In this document: piece after piece, positions 15,636 to 25,720 of the stretch
How positions within the stretch are numbered: the first letter of the stretch is position 1
Layout of the letters: each line of letters starts with the position of its first letter
DNA from: Dyella sp. AtDHG13
Lineage (GTDB): Bacteria > Pseudomonadota > Gammaproteobacteria > Xanthomonadales > Rhodanobacteraceae
Length of the DNA stretch: 64,000 nucleotides
Direction of reading: 5' to 3'
Assembly (NCBI RefSeq): GCF_003201105.1
Contig: NZ_QICJ01000013.1
Coordinates: 1-64,000 of the forward strand
Program-made: the position numbers and the translations under genes
Notes under the pieces: model-generated
Seen by the model: only the letters and a program-made list of their open reading frames with translations
The model's database searches: none
Told to the model about the DNA's origin: nothing

Positions 15636-18600
15636 ATGAAGAACCACTTCCGCTTGCGCACACGCGCGGGCCGTTTCCTTGGCAGGCTGATTTCTTCCAG
15701 CCTGACCGTACTGGCCGTCGGTGTGATCTCGACGCCATCGATGGCGGACGTGGTCGTGGACCAGCAGCCGCTGATCATCCAGCGTTCGCTGCCGCCCAAT
15801 ATCGTGTTGATGCTCGACGACTCCGGCTCCATGGACAACGATTTCATGCCCGATACGTTGAGCGACAGCAGCGCCAACGGCTTCCGCAATGCCACGGTCA
15901 ATGGCACCTATTACAACCCTGCCGTGACCTACAAGCCGCCGCCGATGGCCGATGGCAAGAGTTCCTATCCGACGCCGACGGACATCAGTGCAGCCTACCG
16001 CGACGGATTTCGCGACAGGAGGACCGTCGATGTCACCGGTTTCAGCGACACGCAGGCCTACTACACCCAGTTGTCTGCGACGGACACATATACGGCGACG
16101 CCGACCTGCCCCAGCACATACAACTGGAACGGTTCCACCTGCGTCAACAACAGGAACCAGACGGCAGATCCGACGAGGTGGAGCTGCAAATCCGGCGACG
16201 GCAATCCGGACGCGAATCACGTCTGCTCCACGACCACGAAGAAGTCGTATTTCACGTATACGACGCTCGACAAGGGAGCCTACACCCAGCATTACGTAGG
16301 CAAGGACGGCGACTGCGCCAAGCTGTCCACTTCATCGAACAGGGCGGCATGCGACGACAGCGTCGATACGCGTATCAACGTGGCCACCTGGTTCTCCTAC
16401 TACCGCACGCGCATGCTGATGGCGAAGAGCGGCGTGATGAATTCGTTCTCCGGCCTCGACCCTACTTTCCGTGTGGGATTCGGCTCGATCGACGGTGGTA
16501 ACGTGGACGGACTGGGCACGGGCTATTATCCGTTCTCGACCACGGTAACGCGCGGCAGAACCACGACGACCTACAAGTCGGGACTGGCGCGGGTGAAGCC
16601 GTTTGGCGACGGCGCCTCGGGCACGCAGAAGGCAAAGTTCTGGGCGTGGCTCGAGGGTGGCGTGGCCAGTGGCTATACACCGTTGCAGCAGGCGCTGGAT
16701 TTTGTCGGCCAGTACTACCAGACCGACGATCCGTGGGCGTCCATGAGTTCGGACCCGGACTTCGATACAGCCGCAGCTTCGGCGGAACTGGCCTGCCGCC
16801 AGTCGTACACCATCCTCACTACCGACGGCTTCTGGAACGGCGACAACCCCAGCACGAAGATCGGCAACGCCGACAATACCTCGGCGAAGCGCACGGGCCC
16901 CAACGATCAGACCTTTGTCTATACCCCTGCGGCTCCGTTCAGCGACAGCTACAGCCTCACGCTGGCGGACGTGGCGCACTACTACTGGATCAACGACCTT
17001 CGCCCGAATACGGCCAACCAGGTTCCGACCAACAAGGAAGATCCGGCGTTCTGGCAACACATGACCACGTTCACGCTGGGCATGGGCTTTGCTCCGACCA
17101 ATATCAAGCCAGCGACGGCGACCTATGACGACATCATGGCTTGGTCGCGAGGCGGCACGGCCATCGCCAACTTCAGCTGGCCTCAGCCGTCGTCGGACAG
17201 CGAGAACAACATCGCCGACCTTGCCCATGCCGCCATCAATGGACGCGGCGGTTTCTATTCCGCCACGACGCCGCAGGCATTTACCGATGGCCTGAAGGAC
17301 GCCCTCAAGCGCGCGACGTCCCGTGTGGGTACGGGCGCCAGCCTCGCGGCGAACTCCACGCAGTTGCAGACGGGCACCATGGCGTATCAGGCCAATTACT
17401 ACACCGCGTCGTGGAAGGGCGACCTCAAGGCCCTGGCGATCAATGCGGATACGGGTGCGATCGCCACCAATCCGGCCTGGACGGCTTCCGCGGTCTTGCC
17501 GGCCTACGGTAGCCGCAAGGTCTATACGTACAACGCCTCGGCAGCATCCTCCGCTGCGTCGGTATTCCAGTTCAACGCGGCCAATCTGAACTTGCTCTCT
17601 GGCGCGCAGCAGAAAGCGCTGGGCGATACGGCCGCCGAACAGCAGGCGGTCATCAGCTACCTGCTGGGCGACAACTCGAACGAACAGGACAAGAAGGGCG
17701 GCAGGTTCCGCAAGCGCGACACACCCCTGGGCGACATTGTCAATTCGCAGCCGGTGTATGTGGGCCAGCCCAACGCCAATCAGTTCGTGGGGAAGAATTT
17801 CAACGGTGCGAGCACGTTCGCGGATTATGCGGCGAAAAATGCCAAGCGCACGGGCCGTATCCTGGTGGCGGCCAACGATGGCCTGTTGCACGCCTTCAAT
17901 GCTGGCGATGGTGTGGAAGCCTATGCCTATTTGCCGTCGGCCGTCATCACCAGCGACTTGAAGCGATTGTCCAGTCCCGACTACGGCGGCGACAGTCTTC
18001 CACACCAGTACTTCAACGATGGCGAGCTGACCGTAGCGGACGTGTATTACGGGCCCAAGGGCTCGGAGAGCTGGCACACGGTCGCCGTCGGTACGACAGG
18101 GCGTGGACCGGCCAGGGCTGTATACGCCATCGATGTGACCGACCCCGCTTCCTTCAAGTTTCTGTGGGAACGCTCCGCGGGAGATGGCCTGGCCAACAGC
18201 GACTACATTGGCCAGATGGCCGGCAAGCCCGTCATTGCACAAACCGCGAACGGCTCATGGTCGGTGCTGATCGGCAACGGCTACAACAGCAGCCAGGGCA
18301 CGGCGGCACTGCTGCAGTTCGCCATCGCCGACGGCACGCTGAATGTGCATGCCACCACGGACGTCGGCAAGGGCAATGGCCTGGCGGCGCCCGCGGTGTG
18401 GATCGGCGACAGCGCTAATGGCATCAGCACGCTGGCTTATGCGGGCGATGCGAGCGGCCAGGTGTGGAAGTTCGTGCTCAACGATGGCGGTGTCGCCACG
18501 CCCGACAGCACCGGTTCGTTCGTGTTTCAGGCCAGGAACGATGACAAGGTCGCGCAGCCTATCACCGCGGGCATGCTGATGGGGCGCGACCCCGCCACTG

Positions 18601-19289
18601 GCAACCTGTGGCTGTTCTTCGGTACTGGCAAATACCTCACGTCGTCGGATCTCAAGAGCAAGGCCACGCAAACCTGGTACGGCATCATCGTCGGTTCCCC
18701 GAGCAACAGCACCATCGTGGCCAAGCTGGCCACGGACGGGCGAGCCGCACTGGTAAAGCGGCAGATCCTGATCGAGACGGCGGGGGATGCCAAGGCCGAT
18801 CCGCCCGTGCAGGCGGGGCGAGGCATTACGGCCACGCCTGCGGTCAGCGACATGGGTACGAGCTCAGGTTGGTACATCGATCTGATCTCGCCGGTCAACG
18901 GCGCCGAAGGCGAGCGCATGGTCACATCCAATGGCTTCCAGGGAAGCATGCTATGGGGCACCACGCGTATTCCGCAGGCTGTCGATGCGTGCAACCCGTC
19001 AGGTCGCGGCTGGGTCATGCCGATCAGGCCGTTCACGGGAACGGCAGGCACGACCAGCTTCTTCGATCTCAATGGCGATGGCGTCATCGACAGCAACGAC
19101 AACGTTTCTTCGGACGGCCAGACCAGCATCAACAGCGGTGTCGGCTTTGGTTCGCTGCCGAACAATCCGATCTTCGTCGGCGGCGTGATGTTGATCAGCT
19201 TCGACAATGGATCGACCCGCAGCATCCAAACCGCGGGCTCTCAAGGAGAGATCACGCGAGTGTCGTGGCGCGAGATGGTCAATCCCTGA
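15636..19289 (+). CDS. pilY1: PilY1-type pilus tip adhesin/assembly factor
   Basis: A 1217-residue exported protein with a signal peptide ending near residue 37. A von Willebrand A-like region begins at NIVLMLDDSGSMD (55-67), with the DxSxS metal-site pattern. The C-terminal half is the PilY1 beta-propeller: GDIVNSQPVYVG and GRILVAANDGLLHAFNAGDG near 700-770, and NPIFVGG near the end. A calcium-binding-type loop DLNGDGVIDSND spans 1144-1155. PilY1 promotes pilus extension, adhesion and surface sensing. The pilE ATG overlaps its TGA. Confidence 0.92.
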   Translation: MKNHFRLRTRAGRFLGRLISSSLTVLAVGVISTPSMADVVVDQQPLIIQRSLPPNIVLMLDDSGSMDNDFMPDTLSDSSANGFRNATVNGTYYNPAVTYKPPPMADGKSSYPTPTDISAAYRDGFRDRRTVDVTGFSDTQAYYTQLSATDTYTATPTCPSTYNWNGSTCVNNRNQTADPTRWSCKSGDGNPDANHVCSTTTKKSYFTYTTLDKGAYTQHYVGKDGDCAKLSTSSNRAACDDSVDTRINVATWFSYYRTRMLMAKSGVMNSFSGLDPTFRVGFGSIDGGNVDGLGTGYYPFSTTVTRGRTTTTYKSGLARVKPFGDGASGTQKAKFWAWLEGGVASGYTPLQQALDFVGQYYQTDDPWASMSSDPDFDTAAASAELACRQSYTILTTDGFWNGDNPSTKIGNADNTSAKRTGPNDQTFVYTPAAPFSDSYSLTLADVAHYYWINDLRPNTANQVPTNKEDPAFWQHMTTFTLGMGFAPTNIKPATATYDDIMAWSRGGTAIANFSWPQPSSDSENNIADLAHAAINGRGGFYSATTPQAFTDGLKDALKRATSRVGTGASLAANSTQLQTGTMAYQANYYTASWKGDLKALAINADTGAIATNPAWTASAVLPAYGSRKVYTYNASAASSAASVFQFNAANLNLLSGAQQKALGDTAAEQQAVISYLLGDNSNEQDKKGGRFRKRDTPLGDIVNSQPVYVGQPNANQFVGKNFNGASTFADYAAKNAKRTGRILVAANDGLLHAFNAGDGVEAYAYLPSAVITSDLKRLSSPDYGGDSLPHQYFNDGELTVADVYYGPKGSESWHTVAVGTTGRGPARAVYAIDVTDPASFKFLWERSAGDGLANSDYIGQMAGKPVIAQTANGSWSVLIGNGYNSSQGTAALLQFAIADGTLNVHATTDVGKGNGLAAPAVWIGDSANGISTLAYAGDASGQVWKFVLNDGGVATPDSTGSFVFQARNDDKVAQPITAGMLMGRDPATGNLWLFFGTGKYLTSSDLKSKATQTWYGIIVGSPSNSTIVAKLATDGRAALVKRQILIETAGDAKADPPVQAGRGITATPAVSDMGTSSGWYIDLISPVNGAEGERMVTSNGFQGSMLWGTTRIPQAVDACNPSGRGWVMPIRPFTGTAGTTSFFDLNGDGVIDSNDNVSSDGQTSINSGVGFGSLPNNPIFVGGVMLISFDNGSTRSIQTAGSQGEITRVSWREMVNP

Positions 19290-19747
19290 TGAACAACCAT
19301 GCGAAAAGGAGCAAACGCGATATGGCGGGCAATGATGAACCGCGTGGGTTCGAACGGGGCTTCACTTTGATCGAGGTGCTGGTGGTGGTGGCGATCATCG
19401 CGATCCTCGCCGCCATCGCCGTGCCGTCCTATAGCCGCCACGTGGGAAAGACCTATCGCGCGGCCGCGCAGGCCTGCATGGCCGAATACGCCAATTATAT
19501 GGAGCGCTACTACACCACCAACCTGCGCTACAACCAGACGCCCGACGGCACGGCGAATGCCGACCCGCACCTGGATTGCCAGACACAGGTGGCGCGCAGC
19601 TACACCATCACGCAGGCGACCACCGCCAGCGGCTTCACCATCACCGCCACACCCAGCTCCGTGCAGCAGAGCCGCGATGGCCAGTGCGGAACGCTGACGC
19701 TAAACCAGCAGGCCGCGCGCACGCCGGCGACGGCGGGGTGTTGGTGA
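19289..19747 (+). CDS. pilE: Type IV pilus minor pilin PilE
   Basis: A 152-residue prepilin with a 23-residue charged leader, cleavage at RG before FTLIEVLVVVAIIAILAAIAVPSY. Two later Cys pairs suit a D-region disulfide, and a short ComP/PilE-like body follows. Its ATG shares a base with the pilY1 stop. It closes the operon; a repeat element follows. Confidence 0.88.
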   Translation: MNNHAKRSKRDMAGNDEPRGFERGFTLIEVLVVVAIIAILAAIAVPSYSRHVGKTYRAAAQACMAEYANYMERYYTTNLRYNQTPDGTANADPHLDCQTQVARSYTITQATTASGFTITATPSSVQQSRDGQCGTLTLNQQAARTPATAGCW

Positions 19748-20088
19748 TGTGGGTGGTGTAGAAGGAATGGTTGCACAAGTGTGGGCCTGCTTTGTTGCGG
19801 CATGACGGTGAACACCGTAGACAGCGTGCAGTTGAAAGGCGCTGGATTACTCGCTTTGCTCGCCCTTCCAGGGTCGCCCTCCGGGCATTCTTCGCGCTAC
19901 GCGCTCGTCCCGCCTTCGCGGGAATGACGATGTAAGGCCAAGGCACCTCGGATGCCTTCACGGTTTCGATCCGTCATTCCCACGAACCCCGAAAAGGGGG
20001 CAAGGGCGGGAATCCAGCGCCTTTGTTCTTGATCGGCAAGCAGGCACAACCGGCGCAACACACGCCTAACGATGCCGCCGCCACAGCA
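19748..20088. other. Intergenic region between pilE and recD
   Basis: A 341-bp gap between convergent genes with no convincing gene. Most of it is the inverted-repeat element at 19835-20024. Confidence 0.6.
19835..20024. repeat. 190-bp inverted-repeat element
   Basis: The ends AAAGGCGCTGGATT (19835-19848) and AATCCAGCGCCTTT (20011-20024) are perfect reverse complements. An inner pair CGGGAATGACG and CGTCATTCCC continues the symmetry with interruptions. The unit resembles widespread genomic palindromes of the type GGATTCCCGCCTTCGCGGGAATGACG. No ORF is inside, so it is MITE-like or REP-like. Confidence 0.7.
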
Positions 20089-22071
20089 CTACGTTTCTCG
20101 TTCCCCCCAGCGCAGATGCAACCCCGAATGGCGGTGCACCGGCTGCTGCACCGCCTGCCGCACGATGGCGGCAGGCGCCAGCAGGCTGAACCAGCGGCGG
20201 GCGCGGGTGATGCCGGTGTAGAGCAGTTCGCGCGTTAGCACGGCGCTCGCTTCGGCCGGCAGCACCAGCGCGGCGTGATCGAACTCCGAGCCTTGCGACT
20301 TGTGCACCGTCATTGCATAGACGGTTTCCCGCTCGCCCAGGCGGGAGGGCAGCACGAAGCGGATGCGCGACGCATGATCCGCTGCGTTGCCGGCTACTTC
20401 GAACGCCACGCGCAACTGCATCGCGCCGCGCTCGTCCGGTACGCGCAGGGCGATGCCCACGTCGCCGTTCATCAGGCCCAGGCTGTAGTCGTTGCGGGTG
20501 ACCAGTACCGGGCGGCCTTCGTACCATTCGTGGCTGGTGTCGATCAGCTGCGCCTGATGAAGAATGCCGGCGATCTGCCGGTTGAGTCCCTCCGCGCCGA
20601 ACGGTCCCTGGCGCAGCGCGCACAGCAGCTGAAAACTGCCGAACGCATGCAATGCGCCGCGTGCCCACGCCTCGTAGGCTTCCGGTGGTGCGCTGGCGGA
20701 CGGACGCTCACGGCGGAGCCATTGCAGATAGTGGCGGTAACCGCGCGGCGCCTGCCCGTCGTCGCGCGGCAGGAAGCGTGCAACGCCGCCATCCAGCACC
20801 AGTTCGGCCAGCGTGCGCGTATCCGTCTCGGCATCGACCCAGGCGATGTCGGTGTGCCGTTCCGACAGCAAGGCCTGCACCTTCGCCGCGTCGCCTTCGT
20901 TGACGCGCTGCGCGAGCGTGCCGATGCCGCTGTCCGCGCCGAAGCGATGGCTGTGGCGCAGCATGGCGACATGCTGGTCGAGCGCTCGCGCGTCGTCGCG
21001 CACCCAAGCGTCGATGCGGTCGCCGGTGGTGTCGCTCAGCCACGCCGCGGTGGCTGCGCTGTAGTGCCCGCCCTCGGCGCGTCGGCACAGGTCGCCGAGT
21101 ACGGCGCCGGCTTCCACGGAGGAGAGCTGATCCTTGTCGCCGAGCAGGATCAGGCGCGCATTATCAGGCAGCGCGGCCAGCACGGCGGACATCATCTCCA
21201 GGTCGATCATCGACGCCTCGTCGATCACCAGCACGTCCAGGTGCAGCGGATGGCTGGCGTCATGGCGAAAGCGCCGCGTGTCCGGCCGCGCGCCCAGCAG
21301 GCGGTGCAGCGTGTCCACCTGGCTGGGAATGCTGGCGCGCACGTCGCCATCCACATCCAGCCGCGCGATCTGCGTGCTGATGGACGATTGCAGGCGCGCG
21401 GCAGCCTTGCCGGTCGGCGCAGCAAGGCGAATGCGCAAGGGGCGCGCCGTCTCCTCGCGGTGCAGCGTCTGCAGCAGGCCGAGCAGGCGCACCACGGTGG
21501 TGGTTTTGCCGGTGCCCGGGCCACCGGTGATCACGGTGAAGGCGCCGCGCGCAGCCAGCGCGCAGGCCACACGCTGCCAGTCGGGGCTCTCGGTGGAAGC
21601 GCCGGGAAACAGGCGCGCGAGTTGCGTCGACAGCAGCGGCGAGGTTTCGCGATGACTCAGCAAGCGCTGGCTGATCGCCTGCGCGACGCGGTGCTCATGG
21701 TTCCAGTAACGGCGCAGGTAAAGCCGGCTGCCATCCAGCACCAGCGGCGATGCACCGAGTGTGGGATCGTCGCTCGCCGCCAGCAGGCTGGACGAGAGCA
21801 AGGCGGTCGGCGCGTCGGCCGCTTCGGCAAGCATCGTGCGCCAGCTGGATGGCCAGCCGCCGTCGTCCGCCAGCGATGCCCACGAGGACAGATCAAGACA
21901 GAGATGGCCATCCGCCTGTTGCCGGCTGACCAGGGCGCCCAGCAGGGGCAAAGCACGCGGCGCATGCGGATCCTGCGTATCGAGAAAGCGCGCGAAGGCC
22001 ACATCCAGCGGGCGCAGCCAGCCGCGTTCGATGGCCTGATCCATGAGGGCGAGAGCGGACTCAGGCTGCAT
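20089..22071 (-). CDS. recD: RecBCD exonuclease subunit RecD
   Basis: A 660-residue 5'-3' helicase. Walker A GGPGTGKT at about 183-190, Walker B VLVIDEASMID near 285, and C-terminal motif VI-like MTVHKSQGSEFDHAALVLP near 585. The ATG at 22071 lies 11 bp inside the end of recB. It is the third gene of recC-recB-recD. With RecB and RecC it unwinds and degrades double-strand ends until Chi recognition and then loads RecA. Confidence 0.95.
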   Translation of the reverse strand: MQPESALALMDQAIERGWLRPLDVAFARFLDTQDPHAPRALPLLGALVSRQQADGHLCLDLSSWASLADDGGWPSSWRTMLAEAADAPTALLSSSLLAASDDPTLGASPLVLDGSRLYLRRYWNHEHRVAQAISQRLLSHRETSPLLSTQLARLFPGASTESPDWQRVACALAARGAFTVITGGPGTGKTTTVVRLLGLLQTLHREETARPLRIRLAAPTGKAAARLQSSISTQIARLDVDGDVRASIPSQVDTLHRLLGARPDTRRFRHDASHPLHLDVLVIDEASMIDLEMMSAVLAALPDNARLILLGDKDQLSSVEAGAVLGDLCRRAEGGHYSAATAAWLSDTTGDRIDAWVRDDARALDQHVAMLRHSHRFGADSGIGTLAQRVNEGDAAKVQALLSERHTDIAWVDAETDTRTLAELVLDGGVARFLPRDDGQAPRGYRHYLQWLRRERPSASAPPEAYEAWARGALHAFGSFQLLCALRQGPFGAEGLNRQIAGILHQAQLIDTSHEWYEGRPVLVTRNDYSLGLMNGDVGIALRVPDERGAMQLRVAFEVAGNAADHASRIRFVLPSRLGERETVYAMTVHKSQGSEFDHAALVLPAEASAVLTRELLYTGITRARRWFSLLAPAAIVRQAVQQPVHRHSGLHLRWGERET

Positions 22072-25000
22072 GGGCGTGTTTTCCGGTGGCGAACAGCTGG
22101 TCCATCGCTTCGATGAGCGCCTTGGGAAGGCGCTCGACGTGCACGCCATGCCCTGCGCCGTCCACGCCGCGCAGGTACAGATAGGCCACGCCGCCCATGT
22201 GCCGCTCGTAGTCGTAGCCGGGCAGCCGCGCGCGCAGCTGACGATGCAAGGCAAGGGTGTAGAGCGCGTATTGCAGGTCGTAGCGTTCGCGCAGGATCGA
22301 ATCGCGCATGGCCTCCGCCGTGTAGGCGCTGGCATCGTTGCCCAGCTTGTTGGATTTGTAGTCGATCACGTAGTAGCGGCCCTGCTGTTCCACCACCAGG
22401 TCGATAAAGCCCTTGAGCAAGCCGTTGATGCGCTCGGCGAGCAGCGGCAGGCGCGGGCGCGCGTCCAGCGTGTGCGTCGTCACCAGGCGGTCGAGCGCCA
22501 GCGTGTCGACGTGCGTCGCCTCGAACCAGAATTCGAGTTCCGCGTAGTGGCTGCTCACCTGCGCGAGCGAGGCGCGCGTGCCGTCGGGCAGGGCCAGCGG
22601 CGTGCGCAGCAGCCCGGCCATCCACGCCGTGAGCATGGCGATATGCGACTGCCAGCCACGCCGCTGGCAACGCCGCGCGATTTCCTTTTCCAGTGCGGCC
22701 GTGTCGTCCGCGGTCTGCGCGAAGCCTTCGTCGGCCGCCCACTCAAGAAGATCGTGCAGGAAGGTGCCGGCTTCCGCGCCCGCATGGAAGGCGTGGATGC
22801 CCTGCGCGACGGCGCTGCCTTCGGGGAGCGTGGGTTGCTCGGCGCTGGCTTCGATGAGTATGTCCTGCGTTGCCGTTTCCGGCGCGGGCACGCGCACGTC
22901 CTCGGCTTCGGCGTACTTCAGCCCGCTGTAGCTGGACACGCGCCAGCGCTCGGCGGCGGGGCCTTGGTAGATGCGCGCTTCCCACAGTGGCGTCGCTTCC
23001 GTCTGCGCGGCGGGCAGAGCGTGCGTGGCGGGCGCGTCGAGCAGGCGGATGGCCATGCCGGAGTCGTCGCCGCGCAAGGCTTCCAGCCGTGGCAGGAGAT
23101 CGGTGGGTTCGATCCTAGTGCCACCGGACAACACGTGGCCGAACGCGGACTTGTGCAGCGTCGATACCTTGCCTTGTCCCGCGCGTGTGCAGGCCACGCC
23201 CAGCCAGCAGGCATATTGCGCGCGAGTGAGCGCGACGTACAGCAGGCGCAGGTCTTCCTGCAGGCGTTCGCGATCCGCCTGCGCCAGCGCCGCGTCATCG
23301 GCGCGCAGATCCATGCGCAGCTCGCCGCGCTCGTCATGCCAGGTGAAGCTGTCGTCAGCCTTCAGCTCGCGCGCCGAGCAGACGAAGGGCAGCAGCACCA
23401 GCGGATATTCCAGGCCCTTGGACTTGTGGATGGTCACCACCTTGATCAGCGCCGCCTCGCTTTCCAGCCGGACGATCTGCTCGTCGGCGGTTTCGGCGTG
23501 CGGCTCGCCGGCGGCGGCGATCTGCGCGGCAAGGTGGCGGATCAGGGCGTGTTCGCCATCCAGCGTCGCCGCGGCGTGCTGCAGCAGTTCGGCCAAGTGC
23601 AGCAGGTTGGTCAGCGCGCGTTCGCCATCGGGAAGCGCGAGCAGTCGCGCCGGCAGGTCGAACGCATGCAGCAGGTCGTGCAGCATGGCGAGCACGCCGT
23701 GGCGTTGCCAGGTCGCATGCAATTGCCGGAAGCGGTCGCCGCAGGCTTCCCAGTGGTGCTCGTCGAGATTGAGGCGATCCAGCTCGGCATCGCTTTGTCC
23801 CAGCGTAGGCGTGGCGAGCGCAGCACGCATGGTGCGATCCGATCCCGGCTCGGCACAGGCGCGCAGCCAGCGCAGCAGGTCGGCCGCTTCCGGCGACGCA
23901 TAGACCGAATCGCGATCGGAGAGATACACGCTCTTGAGGCCACGCCGCTGCATTTCCTCGCGTACCTTCGCCGCTTCGCTGCCACGGCGGACGAGGATGG
24001 CGATGTCGCCCGGACGCAACGGGCGTAGCGATCCATCCGCCGCGCGGAAACCGCAACGGCCCTCCCGCGCGGCGGCGAGCAGATCGACCAGATAGGCTGC
24101 GGCGTGGCGGGCCATCTGGTCGGTATAGGCGCCGCCGCTGATGGCGTCGTCGCTTGGCAACAGCGCCAGTTGCATCGGTGGCAGTGGTTCGCCGTCGAGC
24201 ACCAACGTGTCGCCGCGGCCGCGCGCGTCCACTGGAAGGAACGGCAGCGCGTCCTTACCGCGGCCGAAGGCAAAGGCGCCGTCTTCGTGCGTGTCCGCGA
24301 ACTGGAAGACGCGGTTGACGGCCGTCACCAGCGCCTGCGTGGAACGGTAGTTGGTGCCCAGCGTCCACATCGGTTGCCGCGCGCTGCCACGGGCGCGCAG
24401 ATACGTATGGATGTCCGCGCCGCGAAAACCGTAGATCGCCTGCTTGGGGTCGCCGATCAGCAGCAGGCCGTTCGTGTCGCGGTGGGCATACACGCGATGG
24501 AAGATGCGCCACTGCAGCGGGTCGGTATCCTGGAACTCGTCGATCAGCGCCACCGGATACTGCGTGGCGATGGTATCGGCCAGCCGCTTGCCCGTGTGGC
24601 CGTGCAGGGCGCCGTCGAGGCGCTTGAGCATGTCGTCGAAGCCGAGCTGCGCGCGGCGGCGCTTGGTTTCTTCCAGTTGCCCGGCGATCCATCCGCTGGC
24701 ATGCGCAAGCACGATTTCGCGACAGGGGCTGGTGGCGTTGCGTGCGTCCCTGCAGGCTTCGATGGCGTCGAACGCCGCGTGGCGCAGCGGTTCGGCCTTG
24801 CCGTTGCGGGCATCCGCGATGCTCGATTGCGCGTAACGCTCGAAGTTTTCCGGCGCGTCGGCTTCTTCGTTCGCCCACGCGCGCAACAAGGGGAAATCCC
24901 TGGCCAGCGTGGCGCGGCGCATCTTGTTGCCGTTGAGCGCCTTGGCATCGAGCGCGGCAAGAATCATGGCTTCGATGGCGTCGGCATGCTCCCGCCACAG

Positions 25001-25720
25001 TTGCCGTGCCTGCGCCTCGGCGGCGGCAGCGGCGCTGACGCGTTCGCGGAATGCGTCGAGCGCCCGTCCGGCGTCGGGCAAGGGGCGGCCATCCAGTCGC
25101 AAGTGTTCCGAGGGGTGTTTCAGCAGAGGCCGTATATCGGCCTGCAGGTCCGCCGGCGTTTTCCACCAGCGCGCCACCAGCGCGGCGCCATCGCGATCCA
25201 GCGGAAAGAAATGGCAGCGCCAATAGTCGCGCACGGCGTCGGCCAGCAGGGCGCTTTCGTCGGTGTCCGTGTCCTGCACGAACGGATGTCCGCTGTCGAA
25301 CGCGTGCTGGCCGAGCATGCGCTGGCACCAGGCATGGATAGTGTGGATGGCCGACTCGTCCATCCATTGCGCGGCCAGGTCGAGCTGGCGCGCGGCGCGC
25401 GCGCGGCTGTCGTCGTCGGGATAGGCGTCGATCAGGCTGCGCAGGAAATCGTCCGGCTCGCGGTGGCCGCGGAAGGCGTCCGCCGCTTCGCCCAGGCGTT
25501 CGCGGATACGCTCGCGCAGCTCCGCCGTGGCGGCCTTGGTGAAGGTGAGTACGAGGATCTGCGAAGGCAGCAAGGCCTTGCCCTCGGGCGTGCCGTGGCC
25601 GAGCACCAGGCGCAGGTAGAGGGCGGCGATGGTCCAGGTCTTGCCCGTGCCGGCGCTGGCTTCAATGAGCTGTATGCCATGCAGCGGCAACTTCAGCGGT
25701 TGGAGCGGCGCGGTGTTCAT
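22061..25720 (-). CDS. recB: RecBCD helicase-nuclease subunit RecB
   Basis: A 1219-residue UvrD-like 3'-5' helicase fused to a RecB nuclease. Walker A ASAGTGKT is at 21-28, motif II LIDEFQDTDPLQW near 380, helicase motif VTIHKSKGLEYPLVLLPF near 765, and the nuclease signature YYVIDYKSNKLG near 1150 with HDLLEWA upstream. The ATG at 25720 overlaps the recC TGA (ATGA); the longer frame upstream would run into recC. It is slightly longer than the 1180-residue E. coli protein. All catalytic motifs look intact. Confidence 0.95.
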   Translation of the reverse strand: MNTAPLQPLKLPLHGIQLIEASAGTGKTWTIAALYLRLVLGHGTPEGKALLPSQILVLTFTKAATAELRERIRERLGEAADAFRGHREPDDFLRSLIDAYPDDDSRARAARQLDLAAQWMDESAIHTIHAWCQRMLGQHAFDSGHPFVQDTDTDESALLADAVRDYWRCHFFPLDRDGAALVARWWKTPADLQADIRPLLKHPSEHLRLDGRPLPDAGRALDAFRERVSAAAAAEAQARQLWREHADAIEAMILAALDAKALNGNKMRRATLARDFPLLRAWANEEADAPENFERYAQSSIADARNGKAEPLRHAAFDAIEACRDARNATSPCREIVLAHASGWIAGQLEETKRRRAQLGFDDMLKRLDGALHGHTGKRLADTIATQYPVALIDEFQDTDPLQWRIFHRVYAHRDTNGLLLIGDPKQAIYGFRGADIHTYLRARGSARQPMWTLGTNYRSTQALVTAVNRVFQFADTHEDGAFAFGRGKDALPFLPVDARGRGDTLVLDGEPLPPMQLALLPSDDAISGGAYTDQMARHAAAYLVDLLAAAREGRCGFRAADGSLRPLRPGDIAILVRRGSEAAKVREEMQRRGLKSVYLSDRDSVYASPEAADLLRWLRACAEPGSDRTMRAALATPTLGQSDAELDRLNLDEHHWEACGDRFRQLHATWQRHGVLAMLHDLLHAFDLPARLLALPDGERALTNLLHLAELLQHAAATLDGEHALIRHLAAQIAAAGEPHAETADEQIVRLESEAALIKVVTIHKSKGLEYPLVLLPFVCSARELKADDSFTWHDERGELRMDLRADDAALAQADRERLQEDLRLLYVALTRAQYACWLGVACTRAGQGKVSTLHKSAFGHVLSGGTRIEPTDLLPRLEALRGDDSGMAIRLLDAPATHALPAAQTEATPLWEARIYQGPAAERWRVSSYSGLKYAEAEDVRVPAPETATQDILIEASAEQPTLPEGSAVAQGIHAFHAGAEAGTFLHDLLEWAADEGFAQTADDTAALEKEIARRCQRRGWQSHIAMLTAWMAGLLRTPLALPDGTRASLAQVSSHYAELEFWFEATHVDTLALDRLVTTHTLDARPRLPLLAERINGLLKGFIDLVVEQQGRYYVIDYKSNKLGNDASAYTAEAMRDSILRERYDLQYALYTLALHRQLRARLPGYDYERHMGGVAYLYLRGVDGAGHGVHVERLPKALIEAMDQLFATGKHAHAA